NCBI GenBank assembly: GCA_018711305.1 | Contig: DVIL01000043.1 | Coordinates: forward strand, 1 to 37,320 | Length of the DNA: 37,320 nt | Origin: Candidatus Coprenecus stercorigallinarum | GTDB lineage: Bacteria > Bacteroidota > Bacteroidia > Bacteroidales > UBA932 | Reading direction: 5' to 3' | Notes under the pieces: model-generated | The model's input: the letters and a program-made list of their open reading frames with translations, nothing else | What the model was told of the DNA's origin: nothing | Databases searched by the model: none | Program-made: the position numbers and the translations under genes | In this document: positions 8,156-16,443 of the stretch, one piece after another | Position numbering within the stretch: the first letter of the stretch is position 1 | Layout: every line of letters starts with the position of its first letter

Positions 8156-9715
8156 ATGGAAAATATAGAACTGAACGAACAGGAACAGAACCGGCGCGAA
8201 GCTGTCACCAAGCTTCGCGAACTGGGGATAGAGCCTTATCCCGCAGCACTTTTCGAAGTCAACACCACATCAACCGAGATAAAGGAAAAATACGATCCCG
8301 AGAAATGTCCCTTCCCTGAGATATCCATCGCCGGCAGGATGATGAGCCGCCGCATCATGGGCGCAGCCTCCTTCATCGAGCTGCAGGATTCCGATGGCAG
8401 GATTCAGGTCTATATCAAGCGCGACGAGATCTGCCCCGGTGAGGACAAGACCATGTACAACACCGTATTCAAGAAGCTCCTCGACATCGGGGACTTCGTG
8501 GGTATCAAGGGTTACGCCTTCATCACCCAGACCGGCCAGCTCTCCATCCACGCCAAGAGCCTGACAGTCCTCTCCAAGTCCCTGAGGGTGCTGCCCATCG
8601 TCAAGGAAAAGGACGGCGAGGTCTATGACGCCTTCTCCGATCCCGAGCTCCGCTACCGCATGAGGTACGTGGATCTGGTGGTCAATCCCCAGGTCAAGGA
8701 CGTCTTCGTCAAGAGGACCAGGATAGTGCAGACAATGAGGGAATACTTCAACTCCTTCGGCTACCTGGAGGTCGAGACCCCTATTCTCCAGCCCATTCCC
8801 GGAGGAGCCAACGCCCGTCCCTTCATCACCCACCACAACGCTCTGGACATCCCCCTCTACCTGCGTATTGCCAACGAGCTCTACCTCAAGAGGCTGATTG
8901 TAGGCGGTTTCGCAGGAGTGTACGAGTTCGCCAAGGACTTCCGCAACGAGGGCATGGACAAGACCCACAACCCCGAGTTCACCTGCATGGAGATATACGT
9001 GGCCTATAAGGACTACATCTGGATGATGGAGTTTGTGGAGAACATGCTGGAGAAAGTGGCCACGGCCGTCAACGGCAAGACCCTGCTGAACATCGGAGGC
9101 AACGAGATAGAGTTCCGCAAGCCCTACCGCCGCCTGCCCATGCTCGACGCCATAAAGGAATACGCCGGAGTCGACGTGCGCGGAATGGACGAGGAGGCCC
9201 TGCGCAAAGTCTGCGCGGACCTGCACATCGAAGTGGACAAAACCATGGGCGTGGGCAAGCTCATAGACGCCATCTTCGGCGAATACTGCGAGAAACATCT
9301 GATCCAGCCCACCTTCATCACCGACTACCCGTGGGAGACCTCTCCCCTGACCAAGCGTCACCGCAGCGACCCGTCCCTGACCGAGCGTTTCGAGCTCTTT
9401 GTCAACGGAAAGGAACTTGCCAATGCCTACAGCGAGCTCAACGACCCCATCGACCAGCTCTACCGCTTCAAGGAGCAGCTCAAGCTCAAGGACAAGGGAG
9501 ACGACGAGGCCATGTACATCGACATGGATTTCGTCCGCGCTCTCGAGTACGGCATGCCTCCTACATCCGGAATGGGAATGGGCATCGACCGCCTCACCAT
9601 GTTCATGACCGGTGCGACCACCATCCAGGACGTGCTCTTCTTCCCGCAGATGCGCCCGGAGAAAAAGCCCGCTGCCCAGGACAATACTGAAGCATCTACA
9701 GCAAATGAAAAATAA
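8156..9715 (+). CDS. lysS: Lysine-tRNA ligase, class II
   Basis: This 519-residue class II lysyl-tRNA synthetase charges tRNA-Lys with lysine in the cytoplasm. The N-terminal OB-fold anticodon-binding domain spans about residues 50-150 ([28 protein letters not shown]). Motif 1 is near [21 protein letters not shown], motif 2 is [15 protein letters not shown], and motif 3 is [12 protein letters not shown] near the C-terminus. A short non-conserved tail follows PQMRPEK. The start codon is fixed by the inverted repeat just upstream and by the normal N-terminal length. The end overlaps the start of the methyltransferase gene by 11 bp, implying translational coupling. The gene is strongly biased to C/G at third positions, which produces a long spurious frame on the opposite strand. 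Confidence 0.97.
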   Translation: MENIELNEQEQNRREAVTKLRELGIEPYPAALFEVNTTSTEIKEKYDPEKCPFPEISIAGRMMSRRIMGAASFIELQDSDGRIQVYIKRDEICPGEDKTMYNTVFKKLLDIGDFVGIKGYAFITQTGQLSIHAKSLTVLSKSLRVLPIVKEKDGEVYDAFSDPELRYRMRYVDLVVNPQVKDVFVKRTRIVQTMREYFNSFGYLEVETPILQPIPGGANARPFITHHNALDIPLYLRIANELYLKRLIVGGFAGVYEFAKDFRNEGMDKTHNPEFTCMEIYVAYKDYIWMMEFVENMLEKVATAVNGKTLLNIGGNEIEFRKPYRRLPMLDAIKEYAGVDVRGMDEEALRKVCADLHIEVDKTMGVGKLIDAIFGEYCEKHLIQPTFITDYPWETSPLTKRHRSDPSLTERFELFVNGKELANAYSELNDPIDQLYRFKEQLKLKDKGDDEAMYIDMDFVRALEYGMPPTSGMGMGIDRLTMFMTGATTIQDVLFFPQMRPEKKPAAQDNTEASTANEK

Positions 9716-10592
9716 CCGGCACGACCGGGAAACCATCACCTCCCTCCAGAACCCCAGAGTCAAGGAGGTGACAGCCCTACAGAGCAGCTCCTCTCTCCGC
9801 CGGGAGAAGGGGCTGTTCGTTGTGGAAGGGCTCCGGGAAGTGGAGCGCTGCGTGGAGAACGGCTTCCGCCTCCGCTCGGTATTCTATTGTCCCGGCATCT
9901 GCCGGCACCTCCCCGACTCCTTCGAAAGGAGTAGCATTTTCCCCACTCCTTCCGAAGGAGTCAGGATTTTCGAAGTCTCCGAAGCAGTATACGGAAAAAT
10001 GGCCTACCGCGGGGGCACGGAAGGTATCCTCGCAGTGGTCTGCGGCAGTGCTCAGGACCGGTCGCTGGAGGCCCTTGACCTCACGCTCTTCGGAGGCTCC
10101 GGCACAAAACGCCCTGACCCTGAATACGCTCCCCTGATTGTAGTCGTCGAGTCCGTTGAAAAGCCCGGCAACCTCGGGGCAATGCTCCGCACCGCAGACG
10201 CATCCGGAGTCTCTGCCGTCCTGGTCTGCGACCCGCACACGGACCTCTACAATCCCAACCTGATCCGGGCCAGCCTCGGAGGAGTATTTACCCGCAACAT
10301 TGCCGTCTGCACCTCGGAGGAAGCCATCGCCTGGCTCAAATCCCGCGGCATCAGTATCCTTACCGCCCAGCTGCAGGATTCAGAGCTGTACTACGACACC
10401 GACATGGTCCGTCCCACCGCCCTGGTATTCGGTACGGAAGCCGACGGCCTCACCGATATCTGGAGACGCGCCGCCGATGCCCACATCCGCATACCCATGC
10501 TCGGCCGCATCGACTCCCTCAACGTCTCGGCATCCATGGCCGTCCTCTGCTACGAAGCACTGCGCCAGCGACATGGACAGCCACAACGGTAG
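9705..10592 (+). CDS. SpoU/TrmH-family RNA 2'-O-methyltransferase
   Basis: SPOUT-class enzymes of this family transfer a methyl group from S-adenosylmethionine to a ribose 2'-OH in rRNA or tRNA. I start it at the ATG at 9705 (295 residues, MKNNRHDRE), which overlaps the lysS stop by 11 bp; upstream starts lie deep inside lysS. The N-terminus ([15 protein letters not shown]) matches the family substrate-binding domain. The catalytic domain shows the SPOUT motifs: [17 protein letters not shown], then [10 protein letters not shown], then [18 protein letters not shown], which forms the knot and SAM site. Residues about 68-90 carry an extra segment encoded by two palindromic repeats (9916-9961). 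Whether it acts like RlmB or on another RNA cannot be told from sequence. Confidence 0.9.
   Translation: MKNNRHDRETITSLQNPRVKEVTALQSSSSLRREKGLFVVEGLREVERCVENGFRLRSVFYCPGICRHLPDSFERSSIFPTPSEGVRIFEVSEAVYGKMAYRGGTEGILAVVCGSAQDRSLEALDLTLFGGSGTKRPDPEYAPLIVVVESVEKPGNLGAMLRTADASGVSAVLVCDPHTDLYNPNLIRASLGGVFTRNIAVCTSEEAIAWLKSRGISILTAQLQDSELYYDTDMVRPTALVFGTEADGLTDIWRRAADAHIRIPMLGRIDSLNVSASMAVLCYEALRQRHGQPQR
9916..9961. repeat. Two palindromic repeats inside the methyltransferase gene
   Basis: Copy A is ACTCCTT-cga-AAGGAGT (9916-9932); copy B is ACTCCTTC-c-GAAGGAGT (9945-9961). Both are followed a few bases later by ATTTTC, and their GAA codons are 30 bp apart, so they stay in frame. They encode a segment that appears to be extra relative to the family pattern. 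A third copy lies in aroE. Confidence 0.8.
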
Positions 10593-10622
10593 GGCCACCC
10601 CAACGATTAGACCTGACATGCC

Positions 10623-11579
10623 ATGAAAGCCAAAAACCTGGCAGAACCGGAATGGCCCGGCACATCCGGCAGCCGGAACGACCGTCCCATGCGCCTCGGC
10701 CTGATCGGCTGCCCCATCAGCCACAGCAAGAGCCCGGCCCTATTCCTGGAACACTACGCCTCAAGACCGGACATCCTGGAGCACTGGAGCTACGACCTCA
10801 TCGAGCGGGACACATTCGACGAAGCCTGGGCGGCATTCCTCCAGGACTACATCGCCGTCAACGTCACCGCCCCCTTCAAGGAGAATGCCTTCCGTACCGC
10901 GGACTCCCACGACTACTCCGCTCTCCGCTGTCAGGCCTCCAACCTGCTCGTAAAGACTCCTTCCGAAGGGGTAAAGGCGTACAATACTGATTTCGAAGCG
11001 GTGCTCGATATTCTGCGGCAGGAACATACGGCATTCCAGACGGGAGCCACGGGGAAAACGGCGAAGGACCATGAAATACGGAAAATGAAAGTACTTGTCA
11101 TCGGAGCTGGAGGCGCAGGAAAGGCAGCGGCGGCAGCTGCCGTAGAAGCAGGCATGCAGACAAGCATCTGGAACCGCACATCCAGCCGTGCCATTGAATT
11201 TGCCGACCACCTGCACCAATACGACCCGCACGGGCTGGGGAGCGTCACCCGCATCATCGGGACGCCATCCGTACCATTTGAAAACTCATGCCCGGCAGAA
11301 TTACTCACAGCCGTACGGCAATCCGACATCATAGTCTACACCCTTCCCGGTCCATCCACATCCGACCATACATTCCACCGTACGAAAGCAGAATGCTCCT
11401 TTCTGACACTGCTGGATACCGAGCCCGACATACTTTCCGGCAAGACCGTCATCGAAGCCAACTACAAGGACCCGGTTCTGGCCGACATCCCCTGCCGCCG
11501 CTATATCTCCGGCCTCACCTGGCTCCGCCTCCAGGCCATCGCCACATACCGCATCGTCCTCGGACCATCCCTCCTGTGA
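10623..11579 (+). CDS. aroE: Shikimate dehydrogenase
   Basis: AroE reduces 3-dehydroshikimate to shikimate with NADPH in the chorismate pathway. The family start motif GLIGCPISHSKSPALF is present. NVTAPFKE holds the catalytic Lys86, and AYNTDF holds the paired Asp123 (numbered from the ATG at 10623). The nucleotide-binding loop is GAGGAGKAA (161-169), followed by the NRT segment expected for NADPH selection. The C-terminal GLTWLRLQA replaces the usual G-x-x-M-L-x-x-Q with Trp for Met. At 318 residues it is longer than typical AroE; an ATG at 10689, just before RLGLIG, would give 296 residues and is at least as likely the true start. A palindrome at 10956-10972 encodes TPSEGV just before the catalytic NTD motif. 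The gene starts 30 bp after the methyltransferase. Confidence 0.92.
   Translation: MKAKNLAEPEWPGTSGSRNDRPMRLGLIGCPISHSKSPALFLEHYASRPDILEHWSYDLIERDTFDEAWAAFLQDYIAVNVTAPFKENAFRTADSHDYSALRCQASNLLVKTPSEGVKAYNTDFEAVLDILRQEHTAFQTGATGKTAKDHEIRKMKVLVIGAGGAGKAAAAAAVEAGMQTSIWNRTSSRAIEFADHLHQYDPHGLGSVTRIIGTPSVPFENSCPAELLTAVRQSDIIVYTLPGPSTSDHTFHRTKAECSFLTLLDTEPDILSGKTVIEANYKDPVLADIPCRRYISGLTWLRLQAIATYRIVLGPSLL
10956..10972. repeat. Third copy of the intragenic palindrome, in aroE
   Basis: ACTCCTTCCGAAGGGGT differs from copy B in the methyltransferase gene at one base of 17. Both copies are read in the same frame and encode Thr-Pro-Ser-Glu-Gly-Val. Confidence 0.8.
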
Positions 11580-11598
11580 TTCTGTCCGCAGTTCTGGC

Positions 11599-11636
11599 CA
11601 CAACGGCACCGAATCGCGGAAAATGCTGCCGTTGTG
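11599..11636. terminator. Hairpin between convergent aroE and MFS genes
   Basis: CACAACGGCA (11599-11608) and TGCCGTTGTG (11627-11636) form a perfect 10-bp stem with an 18-nt loop, in the 95-bp gap between the stop codons of two convergent genes. No T-run follows on either strand, so it is a possible bidirectional or Rho-assisted terminator. Confidence 0.45.
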
Positions 11637-11674
11637 AAAGGGGGATGACAGACATCCCGATACGCTCATGGGAA

Positions 11675-13084
11675 TCAGCGGCCGCCGGCCTTCTCGTCGA
11701 GGCGCAGTTCGGGATGGCGGTCGGAGGAGCGGCTGAGCAGTACTGACACCACTATCGCGCAGACAGCCAGGCCTATGAAAAAGTATTCGGCGACCACAGG
11801 TGAAGAGGCACGGTCAATGATGTGACCTACCACTATCGGCACGGTGAAGAGTCCGATGTTCTGCACCCAGTAGACGAGGGAGAATGCCGTACCCAACCTG
11901 CTCTCGGCGATTATCTTCGGAAGTGAGGGCCACATGGCGGCCGGTACGAGGGAATAGCCCAGTCCGAGCACTCCGATGGCAATGAATCCGAAAGCCGGCA
12001 CTCCCGGAGCAAAGGCCACGGTCAGGTGGGCGAAAAGTATCATAGCCGAACCCAGAATCATGATTTTCGTCCCGCGTCCCACCCGGTCCACAACCGCGCC
12101 GAACAGGGGGGCGAACACCAGCGTGAAGAAAGGTATCATGGCCACCATAACGGAAGCGACATCGCTGTCAATACCGAAGCGGGGCATGAGAATGGCGGTG
12201 GCGAACTTCCGGAATGACACCACGCAGCAGTAGAAGAATACGCAGAGCAGGGATACCAGGATGAAATGCCGGTTGGTAATGACCTTCAGCACATCCCGGA
12301 AACGGAAACGGTCCTCGGCCGGAGAACCGGCTTCAGATGTGGCAGCCCCGTCTGCAGGACGCGCCGACGAACCGGCCGAAGCAGCTACGGAGCGGTCCGC
12401 CCTGTAGTCCATTGCCACGAACAGTCCCCAAAGCACCAGAGCCCCGAGCAGCAGCACCATTCCGGCCACAGCCGGCTTCGATGTCTCGGAATACGGGATA
12501 TAACCCTCGAGCTCCACGATTCTCGGCACCACTATCAGCGCCACCGCCGTCCCCAGACGGGCCAGAGCGAGCTGCAGTCCCATGGCGAAGGCTATCTCAC
12601 GGCCCTTGAACCATTTGGCAATTGCCCTATTGACTGTCACCCCAGCTATCTCGCTGCCAAGTCCGAACATGGCGCACCCGGCGTATGCCAGCGACAGCGA
12701 CGGCTTGGCGAACACGCCGGAAAGCCAGTCATACAGCCTGCTGCCGGCAAACCCCTCGGAGATAGCATAGGTTATCAGCGCGGCACCCCCGACCATCAGC
12801 CCCACAAAGATTGAGCCGGTCAGCCTCACTCCCCAGCGGTCCAGCAGCATCCCGCAGACTATCAGCCCGCCGAAGATGCACAACAGGGAATATGCGCTGC
12901 GGTAGAAACCGTAATCGGCCATGGACCAGCCGAGGGCCACCATCGACGGGTCCTCGAACTCCTGGTTGATCGTCGAAAAGATGTCGTCGAAGAAATACGA
13001 CGCGAACATCGGCAGGGCGAGACACATGAGGGCCACCCACCGGATGGCCCCCGTCTCTTTCAATGTCCTGAAAAGTCTGGTCAT
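11675..13084 (-). CDS. MFS transporter, MFSD1-like (second of a tandem pair)
   Basis: This 469-residue integral membrane protein of the major facilitator superfamily has about 12 predicted hydrophobic helices and a central hydrophilic loop near residues 240-265 rich in Ala/Ser/Asp. Signature segments include LDRWGVRLTG after the second helix, AKWFKGREIAFAMGLQLALARLG in the N-half, VDRVGRGTKIMI, and LVPAAMWPSLPKII followed by YWVQNIGL in the C-half. The ALWP/MWP and QNIGL pattern recalls the MFSD1 group of peptide transporters (inference from memory). It is a clear paralogue of the gene 27 bp upstream and is probably in the same operon. The substrate is unknown. Its stop codon lies 95 bp from the convergent aroE stop. 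Confidence 0.88.
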   Translation of the reverse strand: MTRLFRTLKETGAIRWVALMCLALPMFASYFFDDIFSTINQEFEDPSMVALGWSMADYGFYRSAYSLLCIFGGLIVCGMLLDRWGVRLTGSIFVGLMVGGAALITYAISEGFAGSRLYDWLSGVFAKPSLSLAYAGCAMFGLGSEIAGVTVNRAIAKWFKGREIAFAMGLQLALARLGTAVALIVVPRIVELEGYIPYSETSKPAVAGMVLLLGALVLWGLFVAMDYRADRSVAASAGSSARPADGAATSEAGSPAEDRFRFRDVLKVITNRHFILVSLLCVFFYCCVVSFRKFATAILMPRFGIDSDVASVMVAMIPFFTLVFAPLFGAVVDRVGRGTKIMILGSAMILFAHLTVAFAPGVPAFGFIAIGVLGLGYSLVPAAMWPSLPKIIAESRLGTAFSLVYWVQNIGLFTVPIVVGHIIDRASSPVVAEYFFIGLAVCAIVVSVLLSRSSDRHPELRLDEKAGGR

Positions 13085-13111
13085 GCTGTCCTAAACATAA
13101 ATGCCAGCCCG

Positions 13112-14488
13112 CTATTCCTCTTTCTTCACCACATTGGGCAGCTCCAGACCATATCCCTTGCGGCGGTCCTCAGCCTTGAGCAGGAAGCTGAACATGAAGG
13201 CCAGGATACCGAACGAGGAGAAGATGATCATAGGCGCGAGGTAGCCTCCGGTCGATTGAAGCACCTTGCCGATAAGCAGGGGCACCAGACAGAGTCCGAT
13301 ATTCTGCACCCAGAAGATGAGGCAGTAGGCACTTCCGAGTATCTTTTCATCGATAATCTTGGGCACCGAGGGCCACAGGGCTGCAGGTACGAGGGAGAAG
13401 CTGACTCCCAGTATGGCGATCAAGGTAACAGCCAGCCACTTGTGAGGGTAGACAGGCAGGATGAAGGCAAATGACAGATGACACACTATCATGATGATTG
13501 CACCCAGCATCAGCATTGTCGCGCCCTTGCCCTTACGGTCCAGGAAGATACCGAGCAGAGGGGTAAGGCACATCGCCAGAATCGGAAAGAAACTGAAAAG
13601 CTGGGAAGCGGTGGCATTGTCCACCCCGAGGGTCACCTCCAGGTAGTTGGGGGCATATCTCTGGAAGGGGAAGATTGCAGAGTAGTAGAGCACGCAGAGC
13701 AGGGCCACCAGCCAGAACATCTTGCTGGAGAATATCTTGCCGAGGTCCCTGATATGGAACTCGTCTTCCGGGGACTTCTCCTCGGTAGCCATTCCGGCTG
13801 CAACCAGCTGCTTGTCGAACTTGGAGTCCATCACCGAGAATACGATGTAGTTGATAAGGCCGATGAGCAGAAGCACGGTGCAGAAGCCTACGGGAGCCAC
13901 CACCGACTGGTCGAAGTTGTTGGAGATAATGGGAGCCAGCCACATTACGGCGAACACACCGAGGCGGGCGATAGCCATCTCAAGTCCCATAGCCAGAGCC
14001 ATCTCCTTGCCTTTGAACCATTTCGCAATGGATTTCGAGACTGTGGTACCGGCCATCTCGCAGCCGCAGCCGAATATCATGAAACCGAGGGAGGCCATCT
14101 TGGCACTGCCGGGCATCGCTGTCCACCAGCTGCCCAGCCATTCATTGAAGCCTGTGCCCTGGAACCACTCGCTCACACCCACGAACTTGATGGAGGCTCC
14201 TATTACCATCAGCGAGGCCGACAGCACTCCGGTAAAGCGTATACCCATCTTGTCCAGAATGATACCGGCCAGTATCAGGAAGCCGCATACATTCAGGATG
14301 TATTCGGAAGCCGCATATGTTCCGAAAGCACCGCTGTCCCAACCCCTGGCCGACTCTATGAGTGACTTCAGAGGGGACATCACGTCCACGAACATATATG
14401 CGAAAAACATCATCAGCGCAATGAGTATCAACGCTGTCCAACGCGCTACAACACTGTCGTTGAGCATTTTTGCCATTTTTTCTTGCAT
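13112..14488 (-). CDS. MFS transporter, MFSD1-like (first of a tandem pair)
   Basis: I start this 458-residue MFS protein at the ATG at 14486-14488 (MQEKMAKML). The open frame extends upstream only through a TTG that lies inside a promoter -7 box (14519-14526). Hydrophobic helices are spaced as in 12-helix MFS permeases. Segments parallel to the downstream paralogue include LDKMGIRFTG, AKWFKGKEMALAMGLEMAIARLG, LDRKGKGATML, LVPAALWPSVPKII and FWVQNIGL. The second half, around ALWP and QNIGL, resembles eukaryotic MFSD1, a dipeptide exporter (inference). It is divergent from ssb across an 87-bp gap. The substrate cannot be read from sequence; peptides or small organic anions are both possible. 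Confidence 0.87.
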   Translation of the reverse strand: MQEKMAKMLNDSVVARWTALILIALMMFFAYMFVDVMSPLKSLIESARGWDSGAFGTYAASEYILNVCGFLILAGIILDKMGIRFTGVLSASLMVIGASIKFVGVSEWFQGTGFNEWLGSWWTAMPGSAKMASLGFMIFGCGCEMAGTTVSKSIAKWFKGKEMALAMGLEMAIARLGVFAVMWLAPIISNNFDQSVVAPVGFCTVLLLIGLINYIVFSVMDSKFDKQLVAAGMATEEKSPEDEFHIRDLGKIFSSKMFWLVALLCVLYYSAIFPFQRYAPNYLEVTLGVDNATASQLFSFFPILAMCLTPLLGIFLDRKGKGATMLMLGAIIMIVCHLSFAFILPVYPHKWLAVTLIAILGVSFSLVPAALWPSVPKIIDEKILGSAYCLIFWVQNIGLCLVPLLIGKVLQSTGGYLAPMIIFSSFGILAFMFSFLLKAEDRRKGYGLELPNVVKKEE

Positions 14489-14518
14489 TTGATTAAGAGT
14501 ATTAGGGTTAATTCGGGT

Positions 14519-14526
14519 CAAAAGTA
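14519..14526 (-). promoter_or_regulatory. -7 box for the MFS transporter pair
   Basis: On the minus strand TACTTTTG is a perfect match to TAnnTTTG. Transcription would begin near 14511, about 23 nt before the ATG at 14488. No good TTTG -33 element is present at the expected distance. Confidence 0.5.
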
Positions 14527-14540
14527 CAAAAAATAATGCT

Positions 14541-14548
14541 ATCTTAGC
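14541..14548 (+). promoter_or_regulatory. Possible -7 box for ssb
   Basis: TATCTTAG differs from TAnnTTTG at one base and lies 28 bp before the ssb ATG. No clear -33 element is visible, so support is weak. Confidence 0.33.
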
Positions 14549-14575
14549 AGTCCGAAACTAAAAACAATCCTAACT

Positions 14576-15127
14576 ATGTCATTGAATAAAGTCCTACTCA
14601 TAGGCCATGCGGGAAAGGATCCCGAGATAAGACACCTGGAGAGCGGTGTGGTCAACGCCACTTTCTCACTGGCTACCACAGAGAGGTACAGAGACCGCAC
14701 TTCCGGGGAGATGAAAGAGCAGACCGAATGGCACAACATCGTGTGCTGGAGGAATCTGGCAGAGGTTGCCGAGAAGTATGTCCGTAAAGGCACACAGCTC
14801 TTCATCGAGGGCCGAATCCGCACCCGCTCCTACAACGACAAGGACGGCAACACCAGATACGTTACAGAAATCCTCGCCGACAACATGCAGCTTCTGGGCC
14901 GCAAGGCGGACAACCCCGGAGCACAGGGCGGAGGCTACCAGCAGGGAGGGGGTTACCAGCAGTCCTACCAGCCCCAGCAGAACTACCAGCAGCGCGGATG
15001 GCAGCAGCCCCAGCCCCAGCCTCAGCCTCAGGCACAGCCCTCCCAGGGATACAATGCTCCCGTACAGGAGACCCCTGCCGCCGACTCGTATGACGGCGGA
15101 GCCGATGGTGACGACCTTCCGTTCTAA
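14576..15127 (+). CDS. ssb: Single-stranded DNA-binding protein
   Basis: This 183-residue SSB coats single-stranded DNA in replication and repair. Residues 1-110 are the OB fold: SLNKVLLIGHAGKDPEIR at the start, FSLATTERYRD, EWHNIVCWRNLAEVAEKYVRKG, then FIEGRIRTRSY and YVTEILADNM. A flexible linker at about 115-165 is rich in Gln, Gly, Tyr and Pro, with repeated YQQ and QPQ units. The protein ends in the acidic tip DDLPF, which recruits partner repair and replication proteins in other bacteria. The start is the only ATG placing the OB fold at the N-terminus. The gene is divergent from the MFS pair, and purA follows after 27 bp. Confidence 0.97.
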   Translation: MSLNKVLLIGHAGKDPEIRHLESGVVNATFSLATTERYRDRTSGEMKEQTEWHNIVCWRNLAEVAEKYVRKGTQLFIEGRIRTRSYNDKDGNTRYVTEILADNMQLLGRKADNPGAQGGGYQQGGGYQQSYQPQQNYQQRGWQQPQPQPQPQAQPSQGYNAPVQETPAADSYDGGADGDDLPF

Positions 15128-15154
15128 TTCATTGTCCTAAAGCAGAAAAATATC

Positions 15155-16435
15155 ATGAGCAGCAATACAGCAAAAGTAGACGTCGTCCTCGGCCTCCAGT
15201 GGGGAGACGAGGGTAAAGGCAAGATCGTGGACGTACTTGCCCGCAAGTACAACATCATAGCAAGATTCCAGGGCGGCCCCAACGCAGGCCACTCCATCCA
15301 GTCGGAAGGACGCAGTTTCGTACTGCACTCCGTACCCTCCGGAATCTTCAGGGAAGGCACCGACAACATCATAGGCGGAGGAGTGGTCCTCGACCCTATC
15401 ATTTTCCAGAAAGAATGCTCGGAGCTCGAGAAACTCGGAGTGCCGGTAAGGGAAAGGATCAGAATATCCAAGAAGGCCCACCTCATCACTCCGACCCACC
15501 GCATCATCGACGCTGCCTCCGAGGCATCCAAAGGCAAATCCAAAATCGGCTCCACCCTCAAAGGTATAGGGCCCACCTACATGGACAAGACCGGCCGTAA
15601 CGGCCTGCGCGTAGGCGATATCCTCGCGTCCGATTTCCAGGCACGCTTCGAAGCCCTCAAAAAGAAACATATCGCTTTCCTCAAGCAGTTCGACTACACC
15701 TACGATCCCGACACTGATGTCGAAGCATGGATGGCAGCTGTGGACTACCTCCGCACATTCGACCTCGTGGACGGAGAATACTATATCAACGACCGCCTGA
15801 AAAGCGGCTGCAGCGTCCTCGCCGAAGGCGCGCAGGGATCCATGCTCGACGTAGACTTCGGATCGTACCCTTTCGTAACGTCTTCCACCACCACCTGCTC
15901 CGGAGCCTGCCTCGGCCTTGGCGTAGCCCCTTCTTCCATAGGCAACGTATACGGCATCTTCAAGGCCTACTGCACCAGAGTCGGCAGCGGTCCTTTCCCT
16001 ACCGAACTGTTCGACGGGACAGGAGAGGAGCTGCGCCGTCAGGGTCACGAGTTCGGTGCAACTACAGGACGTCCCCGCCGTACAGGCTGGCTCGACATGG
16101 TTGCACTCAAGTATGCAGTCATGCTCAACGGAGTCACCGGGCTTATCATGATGAAGGCCGATGTGATGGATACTTTCGACACCATCAAGGTCGCTGAAGG
16201 ATACATCGTGGACGGCAAGCGTCAGGACAGCGTACCCTTTGACACATACGCCGAAGTCATTCCTGTTTACAGGGAATTCAAAGGATGGAAATGCGATCTC
16301 TCCAAGATCAGGGACGAGAGAGACCTTCCCGCCGAATTCAAAGAATACATAGCCTATATAGAAAAAGAGACAGGAGTTCCCATCACCGTCATCTCACTCG
16401 GTCCTGACAGGGCGGAAACAATATTCAGGGAATAA
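15155..16435 (+). CDS. purA: Adenylosuccinate synthetase
   Basis: PurA joins IMP and aspartate using GTP to make adenylosuccinate, the first committed step to AMP. The 426-residue protein has the GTP-binding and catalytic N-terminus GLQWGDEGKGKIVD (Asp18 the expected catalytic base), the GPNAGHS motif (His46), and IGSTLKGIGPTYMDK. The middle carries a QGSMLDVDFGSYPFVTSS segment that contacts IMP, then TTGRPRRTGWLD. The length is standard. dxs follows after only 8 bp, so the two are co-transcribed. No promoter is obvious in the 27 bp after ssb, suggesting one ssb-purA-dxs transcript. Confidence 0.97.
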   Translation: MSSNTAKVDVVLGLQWGDEGKGKIVDVLARKYNIIARFQGGPNAGHSIQSEGRSFVLHSVPSGIFREGTDNIIGGGVVLDPIIFQKECSELEKLGVPVRERIRISKKAHLITPTHRIIDAASEASKGKSKIGSTLKGIGPTYMDKTGRNGLRVGDILASDFQARFEALKKKHIAFLKQFDYTYDPDTDVEAWMAAVDYLRTFDLVDGEYYINDRLKSGCSVLAEGAQGSMLDVDFGSYPFVTSSTTTCSGACLGLGVAPSSIGNVYGIFKAYCTRVGSGPFPTELFDGTGEELRRQGHEFGATTGRPRRTGWLDMVALKYAVMLNGVTGLIMMKADVMDTFDTIKVAEGYIVDGKRQDSVPFDTYAEVIPVYREFKGWKCDLSKIRDERDLPAEFKEYIAYIEKETGVPITVISLGPDRAETIFRE

Positions 16436-16443
16436 CGCAGAAT

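Noticed and set aside
9612..9704. Upstream start of the methyltransferase inside lysS
   Set aside because: The residues there are an out-of-frame reading of conserved lysS sequence including motif 3. The ATG at 9705 fits the family N-terminus.
8270..9763. 497-codon open frame on the minus strand opposite lysS
   Set aside because: lysS is a clear full-length synthetase. The antisense frame is produced by its strong C/G third-position bias and shows a biased Val/Gly/His/Glu composition with no recognisable domain.
14489..14521. Upstream TTG start for the first MFS transporter
   Set aside because: The TTG lies within the TACTTTTG promoter box, so it would not be in the transcript. The ATG at 14488 gives a normal N-terminus.
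15137..16048. 303-codon open frame on the minus strand opposite purA
   Set aside because: It is a mirror frame of a conserved gene with no upstream context or motif.
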